From Bacillota bacterium (GTDB taxonomy: Bacteria; Bacillota; Clostridia; Acetivibrionales; DTU013): a DNA stretch of 64,000 nucleotides. Below the pieces are notes generated by a model that ran no database searches, had not been told where the DNA came from, and worked only from the letters and a program-made list of their open reading frames with translations. Within the stretch, counting starts at the first letter, position 1, and every line of letters starts with the position of its first letter. Made by a program: the position numbers and the translations under genes. Below, piece by piece: positions 7,785 to 16,520 of the stretch. Location: the NCBI GenBank assembly GCA_023411715.1, contig JAEYOM010000183.1:17437-81436 (forward strand), read 5' to 3'.

Positions 7785-7866
7785 GGAACAAAAGAACCGT
7801 CCCTGCGTTTCTTCGGGAATTCAAGCGGAATAAATGAACCGTCCCTGCGTCCCTGCGTCCCTGCGT
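7785..7866. repeat. GAACCGTCCCTGCGT repeats
   Basis: Two copies of GGAA(C/T)AAA(A/T)GAACCGTCCCTGCGT (7785-7808 and 7827-7850), the second followed by two more CCCTGCGT units (7851-7866) that run to within one base of the argF stop. A related hairpin with GGGACGGTTCTTTTGTTTC is at 51562-51588 next to argB. They look like short dispersed intergenic repeats. Confidence 0.7.
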
Positions 7867-7867
7867 T

Positions 7868-8785
7868 TCACCCCATGAGGGTTGCCATAATGGCTTTTTG
7901 AACGTGCAGGCGGTTCTCGGCCTCGTCAAACACCTTCGAATGAGGGCCGTCTATGACTCCCTCAGTGACTTCCAGGCCCCTGTAGGCGGGCAGGCAGTGG
8001 AGGAACATCGCGTCCTTCTTCGCCATCGAAAACAGGCTTTCATTGACCTGGTAAGGCATGAATATCCTGATACGCATTTCCTTTTCTGCTTCCTGGCCCA
8101 TGCTTACCCAGGTATCTGTGTAGATGACGTCCGCGTCCTTTGCGGCTTCTTCAGGGTCATCGGTGATCACTACCTTGCTGCCGGATATTTTAGCGGCGGC
8201 TTTGGCCTGTTCGATTATCACTTCATCGCATTTATAGTTTTCGGGAGTTGCTACCGTAATATTCATTCCGGTTTTGGCGCAGCCGTGGAGCAGGGAATTC
8301 GCAACGTTATTGCCGTCGCCTACGTAGGCCAGCTTAAGGCCTTCAAGCTTGCCTTTCTCTTCATAGACCGTGAACAGGTCCGCAAGTATCTGGCATGGGT
8401 GCATAAGGTCGGTCAGGCCGTTGATTACCGGTATTGAACCGTATCTTGCAAGATCCAGTACGTCGCTGTGCTTGAAGGTCCTTATCATGATACCGTTGAT
8501 ATAATGCGAGAGCACCTTTGCGGTGTCGTGTATCGTTTCGCCGCGGCCCAACTGGATGTCGCTCGAGCTCAGAAACATGGGATAGCCGCCGAGCTGGTAC
8601 ATTCCCACCTCGAAGGATACCCTCGTCCTTGTGGAGGACTTTGAAAATATCATGCCAAGCGTTTTACCCTTGAGCAGATGGTGTTCGACTCCCGTCCTCA
8701 GTTCTCTTTTAAGCCTTCCGGCCAGCGTGAACAGGCCTTCTATTTCATTGATGGTAAGATCATTCAGATCGATGAGGTGTTTCAT
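7868..8785 (-). CDS. argF: Ornithine carbamoyltransferase
   Basis: 305 residues, full length. It joins carbamoyl phosphate and ornithine to give citrulline. The carbamoyl-phosphate loop FSKSSTRTR is at about 48-56, HPCQ at about 129-132, and the ornithine-side HCLPAYRG at about 263-270. These define an OTCase rather than an aspartate carbamoyltransferase. ATG 8785 has AAAGGAG upstream. It is the last gene of argD-carA-carB-argF, 87 bases after carB, so carbamoyl phosphate made by CarAB is used by the next protein encoded. Confidence 0.97.
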   Translation of the reverse strand: MKHLIDLNDLTINEIEGLFTLAGRLKRELRTGVEHHLLKGKTLGMIFSKSSTRTRVSFEVGMYQLGGYPMFLSSSDIQLGRGETIHDTAKVLSHYINGIMIRTFKHSDVLDLARYGSIPVINGLTDLMHPCQILADLFTVYEEKGKLEGLKLAYVGDGNNVANSLLHGCAKTGMNITVATPENYKCDEVIIEQAKAAAKISGSKVVITDDPEEAAKDADVIYTDTWVSMGQEAEKEMRIRIFMPYQVNESLFSMAKKDAMFLHCLPAYRGLEVTEGVIDGPHSKVFDEAENRLHVQKAIMATLMG

Positions 8786-8872
8786 TGCAGGTACTCCTTT
8801 TTTATTAATTGTCGGGATTTAATTGCGCCGGCCGTATGACGCAAATTCTCCGGTTCGGTCTGGGTGCCGTGC

Positions 8873-11800
8873 TTATTTTGCCTGCACCGAATATTCGTCC
8901 AGCGCGTATATTTTTGTTTCCTTTTTGCCCGCCATATGTTCAAGTATGTCAAGAACCGCGTTGGTCGTATCTGACGCCGTTATGCAGGGGGTATTATATT
9001 CCATTGCCGTTCTTCTGATGGAAAAGCCCAGCCTGCCCGGGATACCTTCCTTAGCGGGCGTGCTGATAACAAGGGAAACATTGTCGCTTTTTACATACTC
9101 CAGTATATTATCGGTCGAAACGATTTCGGCCTTCATGCCTTCTTCCTGCAGCCAAAAGAAAGTGTCCTCGTCGGCCATCAGCCTGAAACCAAGGCGGCTG
9201 AACCTGGATGCCATCCGTATGCAGTCTTCGCGGTCTCTTTCGCCGGTAACGAAGAGAACGCTTCCGCCTGTAGGTATCGAAATGCCGCTTGCTATAAGGG
9301 CCTTGTACAGCGCATTGTGATAATCCCTGCCGACGCCCATGACTTCTCCCGTCGATTTCATTTCCGGCCCAAGGAACGTATCCACCGTGGTCAGCTTGGC
9401 AAATGAGAAGACCGGAGCCTTTACTGCCGTAAATTCGGATTCCTTTGCAAGTCCGGGCTTATAGCCGAGCCCCCGCAGCGTTTCACCCATTATGAGCTTT
9501 GTAGCAACGTTGACCATGGGGATGCCGGTTATCTTGCTCATTATCGGGATCGTACGGCTGGCCCTGGGATTTACCTCGATCACATAGACCTTGTCGGCCT
9601 TGTCTATGACGAACTGTATATTGAACAAACCGACTGTCTTGAGCGCTTTTGCAAGCTTCATCGTATAATCGGTTATCGTGTCCTTTATTTTCTGCGATAA
9701 CTTGTGAGGCGGGTAGACCGCGATACTGTCACCGGAATGTATACCGGCTCTTTCAATGTGTTCGAAAATGCCGGGTATCAGTACTTCCTCGCCGTCGCAG
9801 ATGCCATCGACCTCAGCTTCCCTCCCGTTGATATACTTGTCGATCAGCACGGGATGCTTGGCTGACAGATCGACAGCCATTTTCATATATTCTTCGAGCG
9901 ATTTGTCGTTATATACAATCTCCATCGCCCTGCCGCCCAACACATAGGATGGGCGGACGAGTACGGGATACCCGATGCGGTTGGCTATCGCCCTGGCCTG
10001 TTTTACTGAAAACGCCGTGCTGCCCTCGGGAATTGGGATGTTCAGTTCGTCGAGGAGCTTCAGGAATTTGTCCCTGTCCTCGGCGATATCGATGCTTTTG
10101 ACGGAAGTCCCAAGTATCCTGACACCCTCCTTGTCAAGCGGTTCAGCCAGGTTTATCGCAGTCTGGCCACCAAACTGGACTATGACGCCCATGGGTTTCT
10201 CCTTGAGGATGATATCGAGCACACACTCCTTTGTAAGCGGCTCGAAATAGAGCTTGTCGGAGGTATCGAAGTCTGTGCTGACGGTTTCCGGGTTGTTGTT
10301 TATAATTATGGATTCGATTCCCAGTTCTTTCAGCGTTCTTACGGAGTGTACGCTGCAATAGTCGAATTCTATGCCCTGGCCTATACGGATCGGGCCGGAG
10401 CCTATGACAAGGACTTTCTTCCTGTTTGAAACGACTACTTCATCGCGTTCTTCGTAAGTAGAGTAGTAATAGGGCGTCGCAGCCTCGAATTCGCCGGCGC
10501 AGGTATCCACGATCTTGTACACGGGCTTGATCGGGTATTTCTGCCTCAGCTCAAGCACCGTGTCGAGCGGCACGCTGACCAGATTTGCGATGTACGAATC
10601 GCCGAAGCCGATTTTCTTCGCCCTGATATACAGGTCGTAATCGAGCCAGGCAATGCCGGCGTTTTTTATCTCCTCGGCCAGCAGCACTATATTCTGGAGC
10701 TTGTGTATGAAGAAGCTGTCGACCTTCGTTATATTTACGATCTCCTCGACGGTTATGCCCTTCTGCAGCGCCTTAAAAATAGCGAAGATCCGTTCGTCCC
10801 GGGGAGTTTTGAGGACCTCGCGCAGTTCGTCGGGCGTCTTGCTGTCGAACAATTTCAGCCCGAGCTGGTAATTCAGTTTAATATCGAGCGAATCCACCGC
10901 CTTGAGCAGCGATTCTTCAAAGGTCCTGCCTATGGCCATGACTTCGCCGGTAGCCTTCATCTGAGTGCCGAGCGAACGGTCCGCCGTTGTGAACTTGTCG
11001 AAGGGCCAGCGAGGCACCTTGGTAACTATATAGTCGAGCGAGGGCTCGAAGCAGGCGTATGTATTCTGTGTAACTGAATTCTTTATCTCGTCGAGGTTCA
11101 GGCCGACGGCGATCTTTGCAGCCACGCGCGCTATCGGGTAACCTGTCGCCTTTGACGCGAGAGCGCTTGAACGGCTGACCCTGGGGTTTACTTCGATAAC
11201 TACATATTCGTAGCAGTCAGGATTGAGGGCGAATTGTATGTTACAGCCGCCTTTTATTTCGAGCGCGCGTATGATCTTGATCGAAGCGGAACGGAGCATC
11301 TGGTACTCAACATCGGAAAGCGTCTGGCTCGGCGCTACGACTATACTGTCGCCGGTATGGACTCCGACCGGGTCGAAGTTTTCCATATTGCATATGATGA
11401 TGCAATTGTCAGAGCCGTCGCGCATGACCTCGTATTCTATTTCCTTCCAGCCCGCAACGCTCTGTTCGAGCAGGACCTGGTTTATCATGCTGAGCTTGAG
11501 TCCTTTTCCGCAGATGTAGCGGAATTCCTCCATATTTTCGGCAATACCGCCGCCTGTGCCGCCTAAAGTATATGCAGGGCGGATGATGATGGGGAAGCCC
11601 ACCTTTTCAACGAAGGCTACGGCAGCGTCAAGATCGTTTACGATCGCGCTGTGCGGTACCTTTTCATTTATTTCCTGCATCGTCTCCTTGAAAAGCTCTC
11701 TGTCCTCGGCCTTTTTTATGGATTGCAGGGAGGTCCCCAGCAATTCGATGCCAAGTCGTTCGAGGATGCCGTCGTTGGCCAGCTGTACGGCCATGTTGAG

Positions 11801-12085
11801 GCCGGTCTGCCCGCCGAGTGACGCGAGGATACCGTCGGGCCTTTCTTTCTCGATGATCTTCTTTACAAATTCCGGTGTTAAGGGTTCAATATATATTTTG
11901 TCGGCTGTTTCACCGTCGGTCATGATCGTGGCGGGATTGCTGTTGACAAGCACGACTTCGATGCCTTCCTCTTTCAGGGACTTGCATGCCTGAGTTCCGG
12001 AATAGTCGAATTCTGCCGCCTGACCGATTATTATCGGACCTGAGCCGATAACGAGCACTTTTTTTATATCTGATCTTTTAGGCAT
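8873..12085 (-). CDS. carB: Carbamoyl-phosphate synthase large subunit
   Basis: 1070 residues, the standard length. There are two homologous ATP-grasp halves, beginning KVLVIGSGPIIIGQAAEFDY (about 9-28) and KVLVIGSGPIRIGQGIEFDY (mid-protein), and a C-terminal MGS-like allosteric domain (about 935-1070). The first half makes carboxyphosphate and carbamate from bicarbonate and ammonia; the second phosphorylates carbamate. GGAGG precedes ATG 12085. It starts 12 bases after carA ends. Placement between carA and argF under an ArgR-type promoter suggests that this copy serves arginine synthesis. Confidence 0.98.
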   Translation of the reverse strand: MPKRSDIKKVLVIGSGPIIIGQAAEFDYSGTQACKSLKEEGIEVVLVNSNPATIMTDGETADKIYIEPLTPEFVKKIIEKERPDGILASLGGQTGLNMAVQLANDGILERLGIELLGTSLQSIKKAEDRELFKETMQEINEKVPHSAIVNDLDAAVAFVEKVGFPIIIRPAYTLGGTGGGIAENMEEFRYICGKGLKLSMINQVLLEQSVAGWKEIEYEVMRDGSDNCIIICNMENFDPVGVHTGDSIVVAPSQTLSDVEYQMLRSASIKIIRALEIKGGCNIQFALNPDCYEYVVIEVNPRVSRSSALASKATGYPIARVAAKIAVGLNLDEIKNSVTQNTYACFEPSLDYIVTKVPRWPFDKFTTADRSLGTQMKATGEVMAIGRTFEESLLKAVDSLDIKLNYQLGLKLFDSKTPDELREVLKTPRDERIFAIFKALQKGITVEEIVNITKVDSFFIHKLQNIVLLAEEIKNAGIAWLDYDLYIRAKKIGFGDSYIANLVSVPLDTVLELRQKYPIKPVYKIVDTCAGEFEAATPYYYSTYEERDEVVVSNRKKVLVIGSGPIRIGQGIEFDYCSVHSVRTLKELGIESIIINNNPETVSTDFDTSDKLYFEPLTKECVLDIILKEKPMGVIVQFGGQTAINLAEPLDKEGVRILGTSVKSIDIAEDRDKFLKLLDELNIPIPEGSTAFSVKQARAIANRIGYPVLVRPSYVLGGRAMEIVYNDKSLEEYMKMAVDLSAKHPVLIDKYINGREAEVDGICDGEEVLIPGIFEHIERAGIHSGDSIAVYPPHKLSQKIKDTITDYTMKLAKALKTVGLFNIQFVIDKADKVYVIEVNPRASRTIPIMSKITGIPMVNVATKLIMGETLRGLGYKPGLAKESEFTAVKAPVFSFAKLTTVDTFLGPEMKSTGEVMGVGRDYHNALYKALIASGISIPTGGSVLFVTGERDREDCIRMASRFSRLGFRLMADEDTFFWLQEEGMKAEIVSTDNILEYVKSDNVSLVISTPAKEGIPGRLGFSIRRTAMEYNTPCITASDTTNAVLDILEHMAGKKETKIYALDEYSVQAK

Positions 12086-12097
12086 ACTTACCTCCGA

Positions 12098-13168
12098 TTA
12101 TTGCTGTGCCTGCTGCATCATTTTTATGAATTCATCGAACAAATAAGCCGAATCCTGCGGCCCCGGCGCTGCCTCGGGATGGTACTGCACGCTTAGTACC
12201 GGCAGGGTCCTGTGACGGAAGCCCTCGACCGTATTGTCGTTAACATTTATGTGGGTGATCTCTATTTCATTGCTGAAATCATTTTCCAAAGCATAATTGT
12301 GGTTTTGTGACGTAATGTAGCACCTCCCGGTTATGAAATCCTTGACCGGGTGGTTTCCGCCGTGGTGCCCGAATTTCAGCTTGTAGGTGTTGCCTCCGAG
12401 CGACAGGCCGAGCAGCTGATGTCCCAGGCAGATCCCGAAAAGCGGTATTTTGCCCATAAGCTGCTGCAGTACTGCTTTTGCTTCAGGCAGATCCTTCGGG
12501 TCCCCGGGTCCGTTCGAAACTAGTACGCCGTCCGGCTTAACGGACAGTATCTCTTTCGCCGACGATGAAGCGGGGAGGACGTAAATGTCGCATCCGCGCT
12601 TCTGAAGCGACCGTATGATGTTGCGTTTGACCCCGAAATCCAGAAGGGCGACTCTGCTGCTGCCGCCGGGCATATGGTACGGTTCATGGGTCGTCACTTC
12701 CATTACGAGGCTACGCTTTTCCTCCATCTTTGCCTTCAGCTTCTCAAGCAGTATGTCTACATTCCCGCATTCCGTGGAGATTATGCCGAACATGCTGCCA
12801 TGGCTCCTGATATGCTGGGTGAGAGCCCTGGTATCGATCCCCTTCAGGCCGATTATGTTATTTTTCCTGAAATATTCGTCAGGGGCGGTCGTATTGCGCC
12901 AATTATTGGGCTCGACGCACAATTCCTTTACTATGAAGCCCTGCACGTGTGTCTTGCAGGATTCGTTATCCTCGCCGTTGAAGCCGTAATTGCCGATCAG
13001 CGGATAGGTCATGGTAACGATCTGTCCATTATAGGACGGGTCGGTGGTTATCTCCTGATAACCCGTCATACATGTATTGAAAACAACTTCTCCGGCAGTC
13101 TCGCCTTTTTGCCCGAACCCTTCGCCGGGGAAGTATGTTCCGTCTTCAAGAACCAGAACTGATTTCAT
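12098..13168 (-). CDS. carA: Carbamoyl-phosphate synthase small subunit
   Basis: 356 residues from ATG 13168; an in-frame ATG four codons upstream overlaps the GGAGG ribosome site and is unlikely. The N-terminal half is the CPSase small-chain domain; the C-terminal half is a class I glutamine amidotransferase with nucleophile Cys in PLFGICLGHQLLGL and the His/Glu pair in VQYHPEAAPGP. It releases ammonia from glutamine for CarB. The gap of about 300 bases to argD contains two strong hairpins. Confidence 0.97.
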   Translation of the reverse strand: MKSVLVLEDGTYFPGEGFGQKGETAGEVVFNTCMTGYQEITTDPSYNGQIVTMTYPLIGNYGFNGEDNESCKTHVQGFIVKELCVEPNNWRNTTAPDEYFRKNNIIGLKGIDTRALTQHIRSHGSMFGIISTECGNVDILLEKLKAKMEEKRSLVMEVTTHEPYHMPGGSSRVALLDFGVKRNIIRSLQKRGCDIYVLPASSSAKEILSVKPDGVLVSNGPGDPKDLPEAKAVLQQLMGKIPLFGICLGHQLLGLSLGGNTYKLKFGHHGGNHPVKDFITGRCYITSQNHNYALENDFSNEIEITHINVNDNTVEGFRHRTLPVLSVQYHPEAAPGPQDSAYLFDEFIKMMQQAQQ

Positions 13169-13464
13169 TTTAACCTCCATGTCCCCAATGTGCCGAGTGA
13201 ATCGTCACATTAACGTATTTCTCAAATCCTATTTGCGAAATACTACGTTAATGTAATATAACGCACCTTGTGCGTTATATATTGCACACGAAAAGCCTTG
13301 AAATACTTGAATTGCTTTTCTATGGGGTTAAATTGATTTTATTCGCCGTGCCAGTATCTCTTCGCATAGTACCTACTGCTCCAGAGATGGTACATGGCTA
13401 TAGCTTTCAAGAACAAGTCTTTTAAGCTAATTGCCCCTTACCTATGTTTTATACGTGTATACTG
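13169..13464. repeat. argD-carA intergenic region with two hairpins
   Basis: The first inverted repeat is ACATTAACGTA (13207-13217) / TACGTTAATGT (13244-13254), with further internal pairing (ATTTC/GAAAT). The second is ATATAACGCAC / GTGCGTTATAT (13256-13266 and 13270-13280). Neither is followed by a T run on the minus strand, so they look like processing, stabilising or repeat elements rather than terminators. No ORF is evident in the remaining stretch. Confidence 0.6.
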
Positions 13465-14661
13465 TTAGATGACTGAAAGCACCGAATCGAATGCCTCCGT
13501 GAATGCATCTATATCCTTCTTTTCTATTATGAGCGGCGGCAGCAGGCGAACTATGTTCGCGCCGATGCTGCCGACAAGGAAACCCTTTTCGAACAATCTG
13601 TTCTTGACTTCCGCCGCCTTGCCCTCCCTGAGCTGGACTCCTATCATCAACCCGATGCCGCGCACTTCTGTAATGATATTCTGTTTCTCCGCAAGCTTTT
13701 CGAGCTCTTTCCTGAAGTATTCACCCATTTCCGCGGCGTGCTCGGGAATATCTTCCTCAAGGACTGTCTTCATAACTGCGAGTCCTGCTGTGCACGCGAG
13801 CGGATTTCCGCCGAAGGTCGAACCATGATCGCCCGGTTCGAATGCCGAAGCGACCTGTTCCCTGGCGCACAGGGCCCCGATCGGGATACCGCCGGCCAAT
13901 GCCTTTGCCAGTGTGAAGATATCCGGTTCGACTCCGAAATGCTGATACGCGAAAAGTTTTCCTGTCCTGCCGACACCGGTCTGGATCTCATCGAATATGA
14001 GCAGCAGGCCTTTCTCGTCACAGAGCTTTCTGACCGCCCTGACATACTCGATAACGGCCGGGTAGACCCCGCTCTCACCCTGCACCGGTTCCATCATTAC
14101 GGCGCATGTGTTTTCGTCTATGGCAGCCTTGAGTGCGTCGAGATCATTTAGCGCAACGTGCTTGAATCCCGGAATCAGCGGCGCATATGGCTTCTGGTAT
14201 TTTTCCTGTCCGGTGGCGGCCACGGTCGTAAGAGTTCTGCCGTGGAAGGACTTCTTCAGAGTTATTATGCCGTATTTTTCTGCGAGACCCTTCTTTTTGT
14301 AATAAATCCTGGCCAATTTGATAGCGCCTTCGTTTGCTTCGGCTCCGCTGTTTGCGAAGAAGACCCTGTCACAGCAGGAGTTTTCCGCAAGTACTTTTGC
14401 CAGCTTTGCCTGGTTTTCTATATAATACAGGCTCGAGCAATGTATAAGCTTTTCCGCCTGTGACCTTACCGCTTCAACGAGGGCAGGGTGACTGTACCCG
14501 AGCGCGTTTACCGCGATTCCTGCCAGCATGTCGGTATACTCACGCCCTTCGCTGTCATAGAGCTTCATACCCTTTCCGTATTCAAAACACACGGGCGTCC
14601 TCGCTCCGAAAGTATTCATGTAGTATTTCGAATCCATGTCCCTTACTTCCTGCAGTTTCAT
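13465..14661 (-). CDS. argD: Acetylornithine aminotransferase
   Basis: 398 residues. Class III PLP aminotransferase: HGRTLTT (about 150), the PLP aspartate in FDEIQTGVGRTG, and the PLP lysine in TLAKALAGGIPIGA (about 250). It converts N-acetylglutamate semialdehyde to N-acetylornithine with glutamate. ArgD and ornithine aminotransferases are close, but the company of carA, carB and argF and the ARG-box promoter settle it. ATG 14661 has AAAGGAG upstream. It heads the second arginine unit. Confidence 0.95.
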   Translation of the reverse strand: MKLQEVRDMDSKYYMNTFGARTPVCFEYGKGMKLYDSEGREYTDMLAGIAVNALGYSHPALVEAVRSQAEKLIHCSSLYYIENQAKLAKVLAENSCCDRVFFANSGAEANEGAIKLARIYYKKKGLAEKYGIITLKKSFHGRTLTTVAATGQEKYQKPYAPLIPGFKHVALNDLDALKAAIDENTCAVMMEPVQGESGVYPAVIEYVRAVRKLCDEKGLLLIFDEIQTGVGRTGKLFAYQHFGVEPDIFTLAKALAGGIPIGALCAREQVASAFEPGDHGSTFGGNPLACTAGLAVMKTVLEEDIPEHAAEMGEYFRKELEKLAEKQNIITEVRGIGLMIGVQLREGKAAEVKNRLFEKGFLVGSIGANIVRLLPPLIIEKKDIDAFTEAFDSVLSVI

Positions 14662-14702
14662 GTCTCAAACTCCTTTACGGCGTATAAAATATACTATTCA
14701 TA

Positions 14703-14732
14703 ATTATACAATCATATGCATAAAAATGCAAT
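14703..14732 (-). promoter_or_regulatory. argD promoter with ARG box
   Basis: Minus-strand TTGCAT (14731-14726), 17 bases, TATAAT (14708-14703). The plus-strand 18-mer TATGCATAAAAATGCAAT (14715-14732) matches the ARG-box pattern TNTGNATWWWWATNCANA at all fixed positions except the last. ArgR/AhrC bound with arginine should repress here. Nearly the same sequence stands before argC. Confidence 0.8.
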
Positions 14733-14883
14733 AGTTCAAACTATTAAAAATCAGAGGCACATCGGGGCCTTTGATTTTCCATGCTTCAATTATAACTTAT
14801 TTTCCTGACACTTGCGTGTCTTCTTATATGAGGCAGACATAATACAGAAGCAATGGGTAGGCCGGAAGGTATTCACTATTTTG

Positions 14884-14912
14884 TTGACTAATTAGATATC
14901 TAATGATATCCT
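14884..14912 (+). promoter_or_regulatory. GH43 promoter with regulon operator
   Basis: TTGACT (14884-14889), 17 bases, TATCCT (14907-14912). The spacer contains the perfect palindrome ATTAGATATCTAAT (14891-14904), a variant of the ATTAGTATACTAAT site found at the other promoters of the island. Confidence 0.65.
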
Positions 14913-14964
14913 ACAGATAAAACAGCACTCGCTAAAGTAGGGTGTAAGCATAGGAGTGAAGGCA

Positions 14965-16386
14965 ATGACGATGAAAAAGCAGGGACTGAATCCCTATCTT
15001 CCATCATGGGAATATATTCCGGATGGCGAACCGTACGTTTTTAACAACAGGGCCTATGTTTATGGTTCTCATGACCGCTTTAACGGACATGTTTACTGCT
15101 TGAACGATTATGTATGCTGGTCGGCGCCTGTTGACAATCTGGCAGACTGGCGGTATGAAGGCGTAATTTATAAAAAGGTGGATGATCCGTTGAATCCTGA
15201 CGGCAGCATGTGCCTTTATGCGCCGGATGTTACGGTCGGACCTGATGGACGGTATTATTTATACTATGTTCTTGACCATACCGATGTTGTATCGGTAGCC
15301 GTTTGCGATACTCCGGCCGGAAAGTATGAATTTTACGGTTATGTACATTATTCTGACGGAACGCGCCTGAGTGAACGGGAAGGCGACCAGCCCCAGTTTG
15401 ACCCGGGAGTCCTGACAGAGGGAGACAGGACATATCTGTATACCGGCTTTTGCGGGTTTGGTGACAAATCAAGGAAGGGCGCCATGGCAACGGTGCTCGG
15501 ACCGGATATGCTCACGATTATTGAGGATCCGGTATTCGTAGTACCGAGTCAAAGCTACAGCAAGGGCAGCAGTTTTGAAGGAAATGAGTTTTTTGAGGCC
15601 CCTTCCATCAGAAAAAGAGGGGACACTTACTATTTTATCTATTCCTCGGTTGCTATGCACGAACTGTGCTATGCTACGAGCAAATACCCGACAAAGGATT
15701 TTGTTTACGGGGGAGTTATTGTCAGTAACAGCGATCTTCACATCGATACCTACAAGCCTGCAAACAAACCTATGTTTTATGGCGGCAACAACCACGGCAG
15801 TATTATTGAGATAAAGGATAAATGGTACATTTTTTATCATAGGCATACCAACGGAACGAATTTCAGCAGGCAGGGCTGTATTGAGCAGATTGAATTCCGG
15901 GGCGACGGTACGATTCCCCAGGTGGAAATGACGTCCTGCGGCCCCAACGGAGAACCTCTTTCCGGACGTGGAGAGTATCCGGCGTATCTGGCGTGTAATC
16001 TGTTCTGTGAGGAGGAATCGCTGTTTACGGATTGGACCGGATCATGGATGAATAACCAGTTTCCCAAGATCACCCAGGAAGGGAGAGACGGAGACGAAGA
16101 AAACGGCTTTATAGCCAATATGAAAGCGTCTGCTACTGCCGGATTCAAGTATTTTGACTGTAAGGGCGTCAGGAAGGTCAAAATAAAGGTTCGCGGGTAT
16201 TGTCGCGGTGACTTTGAAGTGAAAACATCCTGGAACGGTAAGGCACTTGGGACAATATCGGTCGAATTCTCGAACATATGGAAGGAATATTCCGCTGATA
16301 TAGCTGTTCCAGATGGAATACAGGCGCTGTACTTTACATATAAAGGACGTGGAAGCGCAAGTCTGGCATCTTTTACGCTGGAATAA
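14965..16386 (+). CDS. Glycoside hydrolase family 43 (beta-xylosidase / arabinofuranosidase)
   Basis: 473 residues from ATG 14965 (GGAG eight bases before). A five-bladed-propeller GH43 domain covers about 1-330: the base Asp is probably in YIPDGEPYVF, the pKa-modulating Asp in LYAPDVTV, and the general-acid Glu in FFEAPSIRKRG. A C-terminal beta-sandwich (about 360-473) resembles a carbohydrate-binding module. There is no signal peptide, so it should act inside the cell on imported oligosaccharides, removing xylose or arabinose. It is monocistronic and carries its own regulon operator. Confidence 0.9.
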   Translation: MTMKKQGLNPYLPSWEYIPDGEPYVFNNRAYVYGSHDRFNGHVYCLNDYVCWSAPVDNLADWRYEGVIYKKVDDPLNPDGSMCLYAPDVTVGPDGRYYLYYVLDHTDVVSVAVCDTPAGKYEFYGYVHYSDGTRLSEREGDQPQFDPGVLTEGDRTYLYTGFCGFGDKSRKGAMATVLGPDMLTIIEDPVFVVPSQSYSKGSSFEGNEFFEAPSIRKRGDTYYFIYSSVAMHELCYATSKYPTKDFVYGGVIVSNSDLHIDTYKPANKPMFYGGNNHGSIIEIKDKWYIFYHRHTNGTNFSRQGCIEQIEFRGDGTIPQVEMTSCGPNGEPLSGRGEYPAYLACNLFCEEESLFTDWTGSWMNNQFPKITQEGRDGDEENGFIANMKASATAGFKYFDCKGVRKVKIKVRGYCRGDFEVKTSWNGKALGTISVEFSNIWKEYSADIAVPDGIQALYFTYKGRGSASLASFTLE

Positions 16387-16411
16387 ATAATATGTGAAAA
16401 AATCAATTACG

Positions 16412-16448
16412 TATCCGGATACCGGTGTTTTTTCCCGGTATCCGGATA
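16412..16448. terminator. Bidirectional terminator between GH43 and the S15 hydrolase
   Basis: A perfect 14-bp stem (TATCCGGATACCGG / CCGGTATCCGGATA) with a T-rich loop; T-rich DNA follows on both strands. It separates two convergent transcription units. Confidence 0.75.
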
Positions 16449-16520
16449 TTGTTTATGCTCTAAACATGGTACTCCTAAAATGAGCAATTAGGAGGGCGGG
16501 CTTCAGGATGCATGTGGAAA